Assembly (NCBI GenBank): GCA_024225445.1
Contig: JAAEMP010000251.1
Location: forward strand, 1-61,761
Length of the DNA stretch: 61,761 bases
Source: Hyphomicrobiales bacterium
GTDB taxonomy: Bacteria > Pseudomonadota > Alphaproteobacteria > Rhizobiales > Rhizobiaceae
Direction of reading: 5' to 3'
Positions 50,884 to 58,958 of the stretch are shown in pieces (position 1 is the stretch's first letter; every line of letters starts with the position of its first letter). The notes under the pieces were generated by a model that was not told the origin of the DNA, ran no database searches, and worked only from the letters and a program-made list of their open reading frames with translations. The position numbers and the translations under genes were made by a program.

Positions 50884-52515
50884 ATGACCAACGAAAGCAG
50901 AACGGTCGAGATTTCTTCCAAAGAAACACTCGTCAAGGTAATCGATGAGCTGCCTGTCGGCATTGCAGCAGTCACGAAGTCTGGCCTGGTGAACTATACC
51001 AATAAGTTAGGCTCGACCCATTCGGAATTTCCTGCCGGCCAGAAAATCATCGAGGCCAATGGACGTATTATTCAAGTCGCGCAAATCGCAGTACCAGTTG
51101 GGCCGGAGGTCTGCCATGTTCGATTGTCTACCGACATCACAGAACAGCGCCAGATCGAGGATGATCTCTTTCAACAAGCCTATTTCGACAGCCTGACCGG
51201 GCTTCCCAATCGTAGCATGGTGGAGCGCACGGTGATGTCATTGGTCGAGAATGAAGATGCGCCTTTCGCGCTCGCTTTTATCGATCTGGATCATTTCAAG
51301 GGCGTCAATGATTACTATGGCCACACCGTGGCCGACTCGCTCTTGATCAAGATCGCTGAGAGACTCTCAACTCTATTAAGGCCATCCGACATGCTTGCGA
51401 GGGTAGGTGGGGACGAGTTTGTCCTGCTGCTCTCCCCGGCCAGTGGCGCAAGCGATGTAGTGTTGGACGTTCAGAAATACCTTGCACGTCTCAAGCAGCC
51501 ATTCTTTATCGATGATTATGAAGTTCTTACTTCCGCCTCTATCGGAGTGAGTCTTTATCCTCGGAATGGCAAGACTTTCGGGGATCTCTATTCTAATGCT
51601 GACCAAGCCATGTACCGTATAAAAGATGGAACCAAGGGCGGCGTTCAGTTTTTCGATGCAGCCATCGATATAGCATCTAACGAGCGCATAAAACTTGAGC
51701 AAAGGATGCGACTTGCGGTGCGCGATCAGCGCATTTGCTGCGCTTACCAACCCAAGGTGGATTTCCGCTCTGGCGAAGTGGTGGGCGTAGAAGTGTTGCT
51801 GCGTTGGCGCGATGAACAAGGAGACATCCTTCCGCCCGGCAATTTCGTCAATTTAGCCGTTGAATTAGGGTTGATGGACGAGATCACTCGTCTCATCTTG
51901 AGCGAAACCATGGCCGCTAGGGGCGCAATTGAAGAGGCCTTTGGCCCAAACGTGTGCATTTCAATCAACGTTGCCGCCCGTCAGGCGGACGAACCGGTGT
52001 TTATGCGCTCTTTCGTCGAAGCTATTGCGGCGACGGGGATTGCAGAACGCATTATGATCGAAGTGACCGAGGAAGCTTTTATGCACAAAAGTCGCTTCCA
52101 GGCTGAAGTGTTACCAATGATCCGGGAGATTGGTGCACGTGTTTCGATCGACGATTTCGGAACTGGTTATTCTTCCCTCTCTGCGTTAGCAGATGTCACT
52201 GCCGACGAGATTAAGGTTGACCGGGCCTTCATCACCGACATTCACAAACGACCGCGCAGCCAGAGTATTTTGCGTGCTATAGAGTCATTGGCTCAGGCTC
52301 TTGATATGTCTATCATTGTTGAGGGGATCGAGACAATAGAGGAACTCCTCTACTTGCAAAGCGCAACCCGTATTCGTCAGGCCCAGGGGTTCTATTTCGC
52401 CAAGCCGATGATTATTGGGGAAACCTCCACGCAAATGCCCCTCGCTAGCGATCTGCGCCAGCCTCCTGTACCTGCGCGCGTGGTGCAGACAAGGGTGGCC
52501 AGTACACGGGGGTAA
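50884..52515 (+). CDS. PAS-GGDEF-EAL cyclic-di-GMP protein co-transcribed with HerA
   Basis: About 543 residues, no membrane span. A short PAS-like region (KVIDELPVGIAAVTKSGLV) leads to GGDEF with YFDSLTGLPNR and an intact GGDEFVLLL. EAL residues follow: GVEVLLRW (E kept, A changed to V), CISINVAARQ, IEVTEEAFM, IDDFGTGYSSL, KVDRAFI, VEGIET and QGFYFAKP. Both synthesis and breakdown of c-di-GMP look possible. It starts four bases after the HerA stop, and codon use resembles that gene, so the two probably moved and act together. The last 20 residues are Pro/Arg/Val-rich with no match. Confidence 0.86.
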   Translation: MTNESRTVEISSKETLVKVIDELPVGIAAVTKSGLVNYTNKLGSTHSEFPAGQKIIEANGRIIQVAQIAVPVGPEVCHVRLSTDITEQRQIEDDLFQQAYFDSLTGLPNRSMVERTVMSLVENEDAPFALAFIDLDHFKGVNDYYGHTVADSLLIKIAERLSTLLRPSDMLARVGGDEFVLLLSPASGASDVVLDVQKYLARLKQPFFIDDYEVLTSASIGVSLYPRNGKTFGDLYSNADQAMYRIKDGTKGGVQFFDAAIDIASNERIKLEQRMRLAVRDQRICCAYQPKVDFRSGEVVGVEVLLRWRDEQGDILPPGNFVNLAVELGLMDEITRLILSETMAARGAIEEAFGPNVCISINVAARQADEPVFMRSFVEAIAATGIAERIMIEVTEEAFMHKSRFQAEVLPMIREIGARVSIDDFGTGYSSLSALADVTADEIKVDRAFITDIHKRPRSQSILRAIESLAQALDMSIIVEGIETIEELLYLQSATRIRQAQGFYFAKPMIIGETSTQMPLASDLRQPPVPARVVQTRVASTRG

Positions 52516-52984
52516 AGGTAGTCACCCAAATGACCTCATGATTGTCGCGAGACTCCACATTGCCAGCGACCCGCAATTTGGTCTTTGAAGAATTATGTTT
52601 CCAACAAGGCCTGAATGTCCAGATTGCAAAAATCTGGAATTCCAAACTGTTTCGGAATGAGTGGCCGAAAAAGGCTGAAGGTGGCGACTTTCGAATAACA
52701 GTGATGGTCATGAAATGCCTCAGAGTGGCCAATCGATAGTTATGAGTTCTATAAATATGGACGACGGTTTTGGAAATATCGATGCGAGACACAAAGGGTG
52801 GTCAACGGCAGCTTCCCTCTATTCTTATCCAGAATAGATGCCAACTGCACCGCAGAAAGTGGCACAAAGTGACGTTGGCGAGTCTGTCGTAATTTCGACA
52901 GTCATCAGAATTGAAAATGGGAGTTTGTCAGCATACCTGACCTTAAGTTGTCATTTTGCACTGTTCCGCGACAGAACCCTAATA
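52516..52984. other. Gene-poor right part of the island with an IS-like end
   Basis: No gene is supported. Near 52957-52978 the sequence TTTGCACTGTTCCGCGACAGAACCC resembles the terminal repeat of IS6-type elements (TTTGCAACAGAxCC); it borders the point where the broken adenylate cyclase loses similarity. Frames on the minus strand in 52445-52792 overlap the end of the GGDEF-EAL gene and match nothing. This looks like the remains of an insertion element. Confidence 0.3.
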
Positions 52985-53293
52985 CGATGTCACCCAGATT
53001 AATACTAACTCGGTAGATAATGCGTCGCTCTTCGCGAACAGCCGCCTCCCTGATCAACATTGCCCGCTGAATAGCCACTACGCATTGACTGCCTCAACCT
53101 CACCTGGAAATTCCACAAGTATTCCATCGCCCATTTCCTTGACGACGTGCCAGTGAAACTCTTCCATTTTGGGGTCGATCAATTCGGAGCGATGGATCTT
53201 CTGTCGTTGAATCGTACCGATTTCGTCAGCCTCCATGAGGCTTCTTTACCCGACCATATCCGCAGCAAATATGACGCTCAGACGCCGTTCCAT
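52985..53293 (-). pseudogene. Broken class III adenylate/guanylate cyclase, N-terminal part
   Basis: On the minus strand from ATG 53293: MERRLSVIFAADMVG, a TAA where the family has YSR, then LMEADEIGTIQRQKIHR, ELIDPKMEEFHWHVVKEMGD and GILVEFPGEVEAVNA. One base is then missing, and the next frame continues VAIQRAMLIREAAVREERR and IIYRVSINLGDIV before similarity stops near 52985. This is the typical start of cyclase-TPR proteins, with one stop codon, one frameshift and loss of the rest. It is a dead gene, truncated next to an IS-like end. Bases 53294-53454 hold no gene. Confidence 0.78.
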
Positions 53294-53454
53294 CTTCATC
53301 CCCCAATTGCAGAAGTAAAATCACATAGCCAGAAATAATCTACTGAAGGGAGTAGTTCAGAGTATTAAGTTAACTGCAGCATTAACTGATACCAACAACA
53401 CACCGACAAGCTTTTGTCTGTGCACAGGTGAAAGGCCGGATGGTCAGTTTTTTG

Positions 53455-55839
53455 TCAGGAAACACTTTTCAATCCGGCCAAATTCATGATCTGTTCTGCA
53501 TCCTCATTCAAATTGATTGCAGAAGCGGGTAACGGTTGGGAAATCAGATATCCCTGTATTTCATCACATCCTTCACGTTTTAGAAATTCCAGATGCTCAA
53601 TCGTTTCAACTCCTTCAACAGTGGTTTTCATGCCGAGGATTTTGGCCAATCCGATTATGGTCTGAATAAGAGCGACATTATTGCCCATATTTTCACCGCC
53701 AGACAGAAAGCAGCGATCAATTTTTATCTTGTCAATTGGATAACTCATTAAATAGGAGAGTGAAGAATAACCTGTACCAAAATCATCCAAGGCAATGGAT
53801 ACTCCCAGTTCACGTAAATTCTTAAGTGTGTGCAGTGTCGCGTCCTTGTTCACCATCAAAGAGTTTTCGGTAATTTCCAATTCCAGACGTGAAGGATTCA
53901 ATCCACTGTCACCCAAAGCCCGCGCCACAACCAGTTCCAGCTGAATACCAACAAATTGTAATGGCGAAAGATTTACAGAAATCCGTCTGGAATTATTCCA
54001 GCTCGCCGCTTCATTACATGCTTGCCGGATAACCCATTTGCCAATATCTGCAATCATCCCCAGTTCTTCTGCGATTTGAATGAAATGTTTTGGATTAACC
54101 ATGCCGCAACGCGGGTTGTTCCAGCGAACCAGCGCTTCATACCCACTGATCGAGTTTGTAGCAGTACAAAGAAGTGGTTGATAAAGCAGGTACAGTTCAT
54201 CATTGGTAATGGCAGATTGCAATTCCTGGCCCAACCTGCGTCTTTCCCGCACCTGCAGGTCCATTCCAGCATTGAATATCTTGGATGAACACTTGCTTTC
54301 CGTTTTTGCCCGGTACAACGCCAGATCAGCATTCTTGATCAAGTCTCCCGAATTGGTGCCATGCACGGGAGAAAGCGCCACACCAATACTGCAATTTGCG
54401 CTCATTTTACGCCCGGCAATAAAAAACTGCTCCTTGAAACAACCAATCAAAATTTCGGCATATTTTTCAGCTTCCTGCGCCGTTGGCATATCATTGACAA
54501 CAATAGCAAATTCATCCCCACCCAATCTTGATACAATTGCCGCATTTTCGCATTGCCCAACCAATCGTTTGGCTACCATCACCAATAATTCATCACCGGC
54601 TGGATGGCCAAGCGTATCGTTGATGTGCTTGAACTTGTCCAGATCCAGCAAAAACAGTGCTATACCAGTTCCACTATTTTCAATCTCGGCAATCGAAGCA
54701 TCAAGTCGTTCTTTGAAACTGGCGCGGTTAGGAAGATTGGTGAGTGAATCATACAAAGCCAGATATGCAATTTTGTCTTCGGAATTCTTTTCATCCGTAA
54801 TATCGATCGCCACCCCACGATAGCTAAATATTTCCCTTCTCTGCTTGTTTTTCTGATAAATAATCGGACGGCCCGACAGTTTCCACCATCGAGTTTCTCC
54901 ATTTGGATGTTTGTAACCGACAACAATATCCCGAAACGCCTCTTTGGCAGCAAAAGCATCACCGACACGGCAATTGATTTTGTCATTTTTGTTTGAATGG
55001 CTGTGTGGCAAATCGTTTAGTAGTGACAGAAACTCTGTACCGTGCAATTGCTCTTCATCCACACCGGCCGCTAGAACAAATTTTTTCGAAACATTTTTGA
55101 TTTTACCATTTTCATCGGTTTCCCAAAGCCACTCATATCCACTGTCTTCATGTTCGCGGAGCAACACTCCAATCATATCATTAGACTTCACCAGCTCCAT
55201 TCTGGCTTCCATTCTATCTGCCAGAAAAATCGCATTCCTTTTAATCATGCCAATAACCAGCAATGAAAAAACCAAAATGAGAAAGCTCGAGTTCAACATG
55301 CTGGAGTGCCAATGATAGACGATTACGAACAATAATCCGCTCATCATTATCAGCGAAAATAACACTGCAGCTCTCGGCACACCTGACAAGAAATATGCCC
55401 CAACACCAATCAACGCAAGCATTGTGGCAATAATAAACAATCGTTGTTCAATACCCGCTCCACCAAACAACAATACCGGCATCAAAACCCATACCGAACC
55501 CAATATGATTACAGTAACAACCTGGTGTTTATCACTATTCGTTTTTCGGCGGTGTTTGTCTCTTGATGTACTTTTAGCCCCTCTGCCCATGGTAAAACTG
55601 ACGATCACAAGAAATCCCAGAAACCACCCGATTGCCTTGGAAAACTGGTCACTTCCAACAAAAGTCATGACTGTCAGAAATCCGGCAAACATATTTCCTA
55701 TTGCCACAGTACCTATATTTGCTTGAATCAAGGCAAATTGCTCTGCCCTGCCAAGGGCTACGTTTTCCGGATCAGATATTCGATTGGCAAAATCATCTCT
55801 CAACAAAGATGACAACCAATTCACTGTTGAGTTGACCAT
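53455..55839 (-). CDS. Membrane PAS-GGDEF-EAL cyclic-di-GMP protein
   Basis: About 794 residues. Six hydrophobic spans in residues 40-205 (for example FLGFLVIVSFTMG, IILGSVWVLMPVLLF) form a membrane sensor. A PAS domain follows (EWLWETDENGKIKNVSKKFV) with a PAC-like end (RGVAIDITDEKNSEDKI). GGDEF is intact (RLGGDEFAIVV), and EAL is complete (GYEALVRW, VNLSPLQF, LEITENSLM, LDDFGTGYSSLSYL, KIDRCFL, VEGVET, QGYLISQP). Both activities are likely. ATG 55839 is chosen over the in-frame TTG 55854. AT-rich codon use matches the host, unlike the paralogue at 50884. Confidence 0.9.
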   Translation of the reverse strand: MVNSTVNWLSSLLRDDFANRISDPENVALGRAEQFALIQANIGTVAIGNMFAGFLTVMTFVGSDQFSKAIGWFLGFLVIVSFTMGRGAKSTSRDKHRRKTNSDKHQVVTVIILGSVWVLMPVLLFGGAGIEQRLFIIATMLALIGVGAYFLSGVPRAAVLFSLIMMSGLLFVIVYHWHSSMLNSSFLILVFSLLVIGMIKRNAIFLADRMEARMELVKSNDMIGVLLREHEDSGYEWLWETDENGKIKNVSKKFVLAAGVDEEQLHGTEFLSLLNDLPHSHSNKNDKINCRVGDAFAAKEAFRDIVVGYKHPNGETRWWKLSGRPIIYQKNKQRREIFSYRGVAIDITDEKNSEDKIAYLALYDSLTNLPNRASFKERLDASIAEIENSGTGIALFLLDLDKFKHINDTLGHPAGDELLVMVAKRLVGQCENAAIVSRLGGDEFAIVVNDMPTAQEAEKYAEILIGCFKEQFFIAGRKMSANCSIGVALSPVHGTNSGDLIKNADLALYRAKTESKCSSKIFNAGMDLQVRERRRLGQELQSAITNDELYLLYQPLLCTATNSISGYEALVRWNNPRCGMVNPKHFIQIAEELGMIADIGKWVIRQACNEAASWNNSRRISVNLSPLQFVGIQLELVVARALGDSGLNPSRLELEITENSLMVNKDATLHTLKNLRELGVSIALDDFGTGYSSLSYLMSYPIDKIKIDRCFLSGGENMGNNVALIQTIIGLAKILGMKTTVEGVETIEHLEFLKREGCDEIQGYLISQPLPASAINLNEDAEQIMNLAGLKSVS

Positions 55840-56019
55840 CTTAAAATAACGCAATTCCGGCCCCTAAAATTAACGGAAGACTATTTTGGCACATCACGGC
55901 AGACATAAGCTTGACTTTACTGACAATTCCCTATGAAATACCTAACGCACCCACAAAATGTTACTCAGTGAATGCTCCAATATCTTGTATTGGTAACGCC
56001 AATATGCATAACAACAGCC

Positions 56020-57696
56020 ATGAAAACACTTCGATCAGAATTACTCATGCCCGCAGGATCTTTGGTAAAGCTGAAGACTGCAGTGTTATACGGAGCCGAT
56101 GCGGTATATCTGGGAACTCCTGATATGTCGCTACGCACCAAAGCAGAATTTACCCTGGAACAAGTCCGGCAGGGAATTGAATATGCCCATGCCAACGATA
56201 CCCGGGTCTATCTGACGCTCAATCTGTTTTCCCACAACAAGGATATTCCCAAACTTGAAGAATATGTGGCAACCATCAAAGACATCAATCCTGATGGTGT
56301 AATCGTTGCTGATCCCGGAGTGTTTCAGTATGTAAAAAAACATGCACCTGAAATTCCTCTGCATATTTCAACCCAAAGCAATGTATGTTCATGGTTGTCG
56401 GTTAAATTCTGGGAGGATCTGGGTGCGGATTTATGCGTACTTGCGAGGGAGGTTTCCTTTGCTGAGTTGCGCGAAATTCGCCAGAAATGTCCTGATATCA
56501 AGCTTGAAGCATTTGTCCACGGCGCTATGTGCATGACTTATTCAGGCCGTTGCCTGCTGTCAAACTTCATGGCTGAACGCGGAGCAAACCAGGGGAATTG
56601 CGCAAATTCCTGTCGCTGGGGCTATAAGGTCCACATGAAATTGCATGATGGCAATGTGCAAGAACTGGAAATCGACGAATCCAACATGGATATGTTCGAA
56701 TTTTTGCTGGAAGAAGGTGCCCGCCCCGGTGAATTAATGCCGATCGAAGAAAGTGAACATGAATCCTATATCCTCAACTCTAAAGATCTGTGCCTGATGC
56801 CCAAACTGGATCAATATCTGGATCTCGGTGTTGACAGCCTGAAAATTGAAGGAAGAAACAAATCGGTTTATTACGTTGCCGTCCTCGCACGCACTTATCG
56901 CAAAGCCATGGATGACTGGGCTCGTGACCCCGAAAACTGGAATCCGGAACCCTATATGGAAGAACTGATGAATGTCTCCAATCGCGGATACACATTGGCA
57001 TTTCACGATGGCCGTCTGACAAATTATGCTCACAATTATGAACAAACCCAAACGCTCGGTGAATGGGAATTTGCCGGTATTATCACTGAAATAACCGATA
57101 ACGCCATACATATGGAAGTCAAAAACAAATTGATTGCCGGCGATGTTTTGGAAATTCTTCCCCCTGATGGTGACTATACTGTACTGATCCGGCTTTATCA
57201 GTTTGAAAACGTCAATAATGGTGAAGTAAAGGAAGAAATCAGTGCAGGAACCAAGCCGGTAATCCGCATACCGTTTGCACTATTTGATCAGGAAGATATC
57301 GACAGGCTAAAATCTCGCCTGCCTGAAATGACTGTCATTCGCAAAGAAACACCCCTCACCCGAACCCAATGGAATCGTCTGAAACTTGATCGTGAGGCCC
57401 AACGGCTGGAAATAACCGGAAAAACTGACAATCCTGTCCAACCGCTTTATGGGAAAAAGCGCGAGGCATTGCGAGAAACCCTGCGTGAAGCTGACAAAAC
57501 CCGGAAAATTAAATCACCACGCCTGGGACTGGATACTTGTTGCGGGCGAGGTTGCAATGGCTGTCTGATGTTCTGGCATGATCCAGCATACGAAAAAGCC
57601 CGCCAGATCATGGCAACCAAAAAACAGGGTGAGATTCTGGATTGCGACATGCGCGATAAATCCACACTTTCAGGCCCCGTTATCGCGGCCGAATAA
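56020..57696 (+). CDS. U32 peptidase-family protein (RlhA/TrhP-like)
   Basis: About 558 residues. The barrel starts with ELLMPAGSLVKLKTAVLYGA and has GADAVYLG. The U32 core includes EAFVHGAMCMTYSGRCLLSN and ANQGNCANSCRW with its cysteines. YegQ/RlhA relatives hydroxylate tRNA or rRNA bases using prephenate, so proteolysis is unlikely. A C-terminal extension of some 60 residues ends with LDTCCGRGCNGCLMFW, four cysteines in nine residues, likely an added metal site. ATG 56020 (MKTLRSELL) is preferred to upstream codons. The end overlaps the next convergent gene by 17 bases. Confidence 0.85.
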   Translation: MKTLRSELLMPAGSLVKLKTAVLYGADAVYLGTPDMSLRTKAEFTLEQVRQGIEYAHANDTRVYLTLNLFSHNKDIPKLEEYVATIKDINPDGVIVADPGVFQYVKKHAPEIPLHISTQSNVCSWLSVKFWEDLGADLCVLAREVSFAELREIRQKCPDIKLEAFVHGAMCMTYSGRCLLSNFMAERGANQGNCANSCRWGYKVHMKLHDGNVQELEIDESNMDMFEFLLEEGARPGELMPIEESEHESYILNSKDLCLMPKLDQYLDLGVDSLKIEGRNKSVYYVAVLARTYRKAMDDWARDPENWNPEPYMEELMNVSNRGYTLAFHDGRLTNYAHNYEQTQTLGEWEFAGIITEITDNAIHMEVKNKLIAGDVLEILPPDGDYTVLIRLYQFENVNNGEVKEEISAGTKPVIRIPFALFDQEDIDRLKSRLPEMTVIRKETPLTRTQWNRLKLDREAQRLEITGKTDNPVQPLYGKKREALRETLREADKTRKIKSPRLGLDTCCGRGCNGCLMFWHDPAYEKARQIMATKKQGEILDCDMRDKSTLSGPVIAAE

Positions 57697-58495
57697 TTAC
57701 CGCATTGTGAACCGGAGTTTCACCGCTGAAACTCAAATCCGGCCTGCCTTTCACCCAAATTTGTGTGGAACCGCCACCATCCATAGCGATAGCGCTGTCA
57801 CAGTTAAAAAAACCGCCTACTTTATTGCTGCGCATCAACCACCCGGCCTCGAAAAGACTAAGCCCCCCTCCGACAATAGCCATAACAACAAAATCTCCCG
57901 TATCATCAATACAAACCAGTGTACGCTTTTTGGGGATTGCGCGATTGGTATTCATAGCCCAGTTTCCGCCAGGCTCAATCAATACAGGCTTTGATTGCAG
58001 TATCTTTTCGCCCACCGGGACCGAATTTCCTGCAGTTTCAAGGATAGAAACATTCCCATCACGAAAAATCAGGTATCCACCCAACTTTTTCCAGGCTGAC
58101 GAGTATCGTGTGCCATCAATAGTCAGCAAACCAACCGGCACCTTGTGGCCTTTCTTGTTGATTTTGAAAAACCCGCCATTGAATGCTATTTGTGCATCAT
58201 GCCTTGATCCCATTTCATTGACCCGATTTCCCTGCGGACTGGATTGTTTGATCAATTCAAATATGTATCCAGCCGGTTTGATCCGCAAAGCGATCAATTC
58301 AATGCCATTGGAAGCTACTGTCTTGATTGCGGCAATTCCGGTTGACACGTTTTTAAACGGCAATGCTCGCAGGTGATTGGCAACCAGCAATGCACGTGGC
58401 GGAATGATCTCTTCATTCGCCAAACTTGCAGATCCATTACTCATTGCCAAAACAACAAGCGTAGGAATCAAAATTAACAGCCGAGAATTACTCAC
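57680..58495 (-). CDS. Exported phosphodiester glycosidase-like protein (NAGPA domain)
   Basis: 271 residues. Signal peptide LLILIPTLVVLAMSNGSA, cleaved near residue 26. The NAGPA fold is marked by AQIAFNGGFFKINKKG, GYLIFRDGNVSILET, VVMAIVGGGLSLFEAGWLM and NCDSAIAMDGGGSTQIWV. Relatives cut sugar-phosphodiester bonds in exopolysaccharide or lysosomal glycans. Its last 17 bases overlap the 3' end of the U32 gene on the opposite strand, so the two transcripts can pair at their tails. Periplasmic role in envelope polysaccharide is likely; the substrate is unknown. Confidence 0.85.
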   Translation of the reverse strand: MSNSRLLILIPTLVVLAMSNGSASLANEEIIPPRALLVANHLRALPFKNVSTGIAAIKTVASNGIELIALRIKPAGYIFELIKQSSPQGNRVNEMGSRHDAQIAFNGGFFKINKKGHKVPVGLLTIDGTRYSSAWKKLGGYLIFRDGNVSILETAGNSVPVGEKILQSKPVLIEPGGNWAMNTNRAIPKKRTLVCIDDTGDFVVMAIVGGGLSLFEAGWLMRSNKVGGFFNCDSAIAMDGGGSTQIWVKGRPDLSFSGETPVHNAVIIRPR

Positions 58496-58958
58496 TTATC
58501 ATCCTTGTTGTAGCGCAATCATGATGAACAAGAGTATTAGTCCGTCTTTGTGTTGATAAACTGGCTAACAATATCAACAATTATTCCATTAACCAAAAAA
58601 ATTCGCAATCTTTCAATCATCAAAAATGGTGCTCAAGCAAACACTTAGCGAATATTGGTTAATTATTCTGGTATCTGATAACAAAATGAAATTGATATCG
58701 GCCTATTCGACAGAAATTCACCTGAGTTTTAGCGAGGCACGACGGTGACCTTGCCACTGGTGTTGTAATCCGATTATGTCAATACCCGGAGGCTGGGTAA
58801 ATCTGCCAATGGACAGCAAAATGTCACGCTGGATAGCATCGATTCTGTCAGGTGATGCCGCCGCATCACCTGACAGGAAACAATTCGCCGGAAATCAATC
58901 CTTTTACCGTCAAACGAGCAATTTGGCCATGAAACCGTATTATCAATTTCCCTTAGCA
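58496..58958. other. AT-rich gap before the dehydrogenase gene's 3' end
   Basis: 463 bases without a supported gene. 58500-58640 is very AT-rich and probably holds the promoter of the NAGPA-domain gene. Near 58845 there is a perfect hairpin, listed separately. A minus-strand frame at 58774-58959 has no family match. Confidence 0.4.
58845..58876 (-). terminator. Perfect 14-bp hairpin downstream of the dehydrogenase
   Basis: CTGTCAGGTGATGC and its exact reverse complement flank a CGCC loop, 83 bases beyond the stop of the dehydrogenase gene on the minus strand. No T-run follows on either strand. It may end the dehydrogenase transcript, protect its 3' end, or be a mobile palindrome; the position favours a transcript-end function. 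Confidence 0.5.

Noticed and set aside
52445-52792. Minus-strand frame overlapping the end of the GGDEF-EAL gene
   Set aside because: It is antisense to a clear gene for its last part and resembles no protein family.
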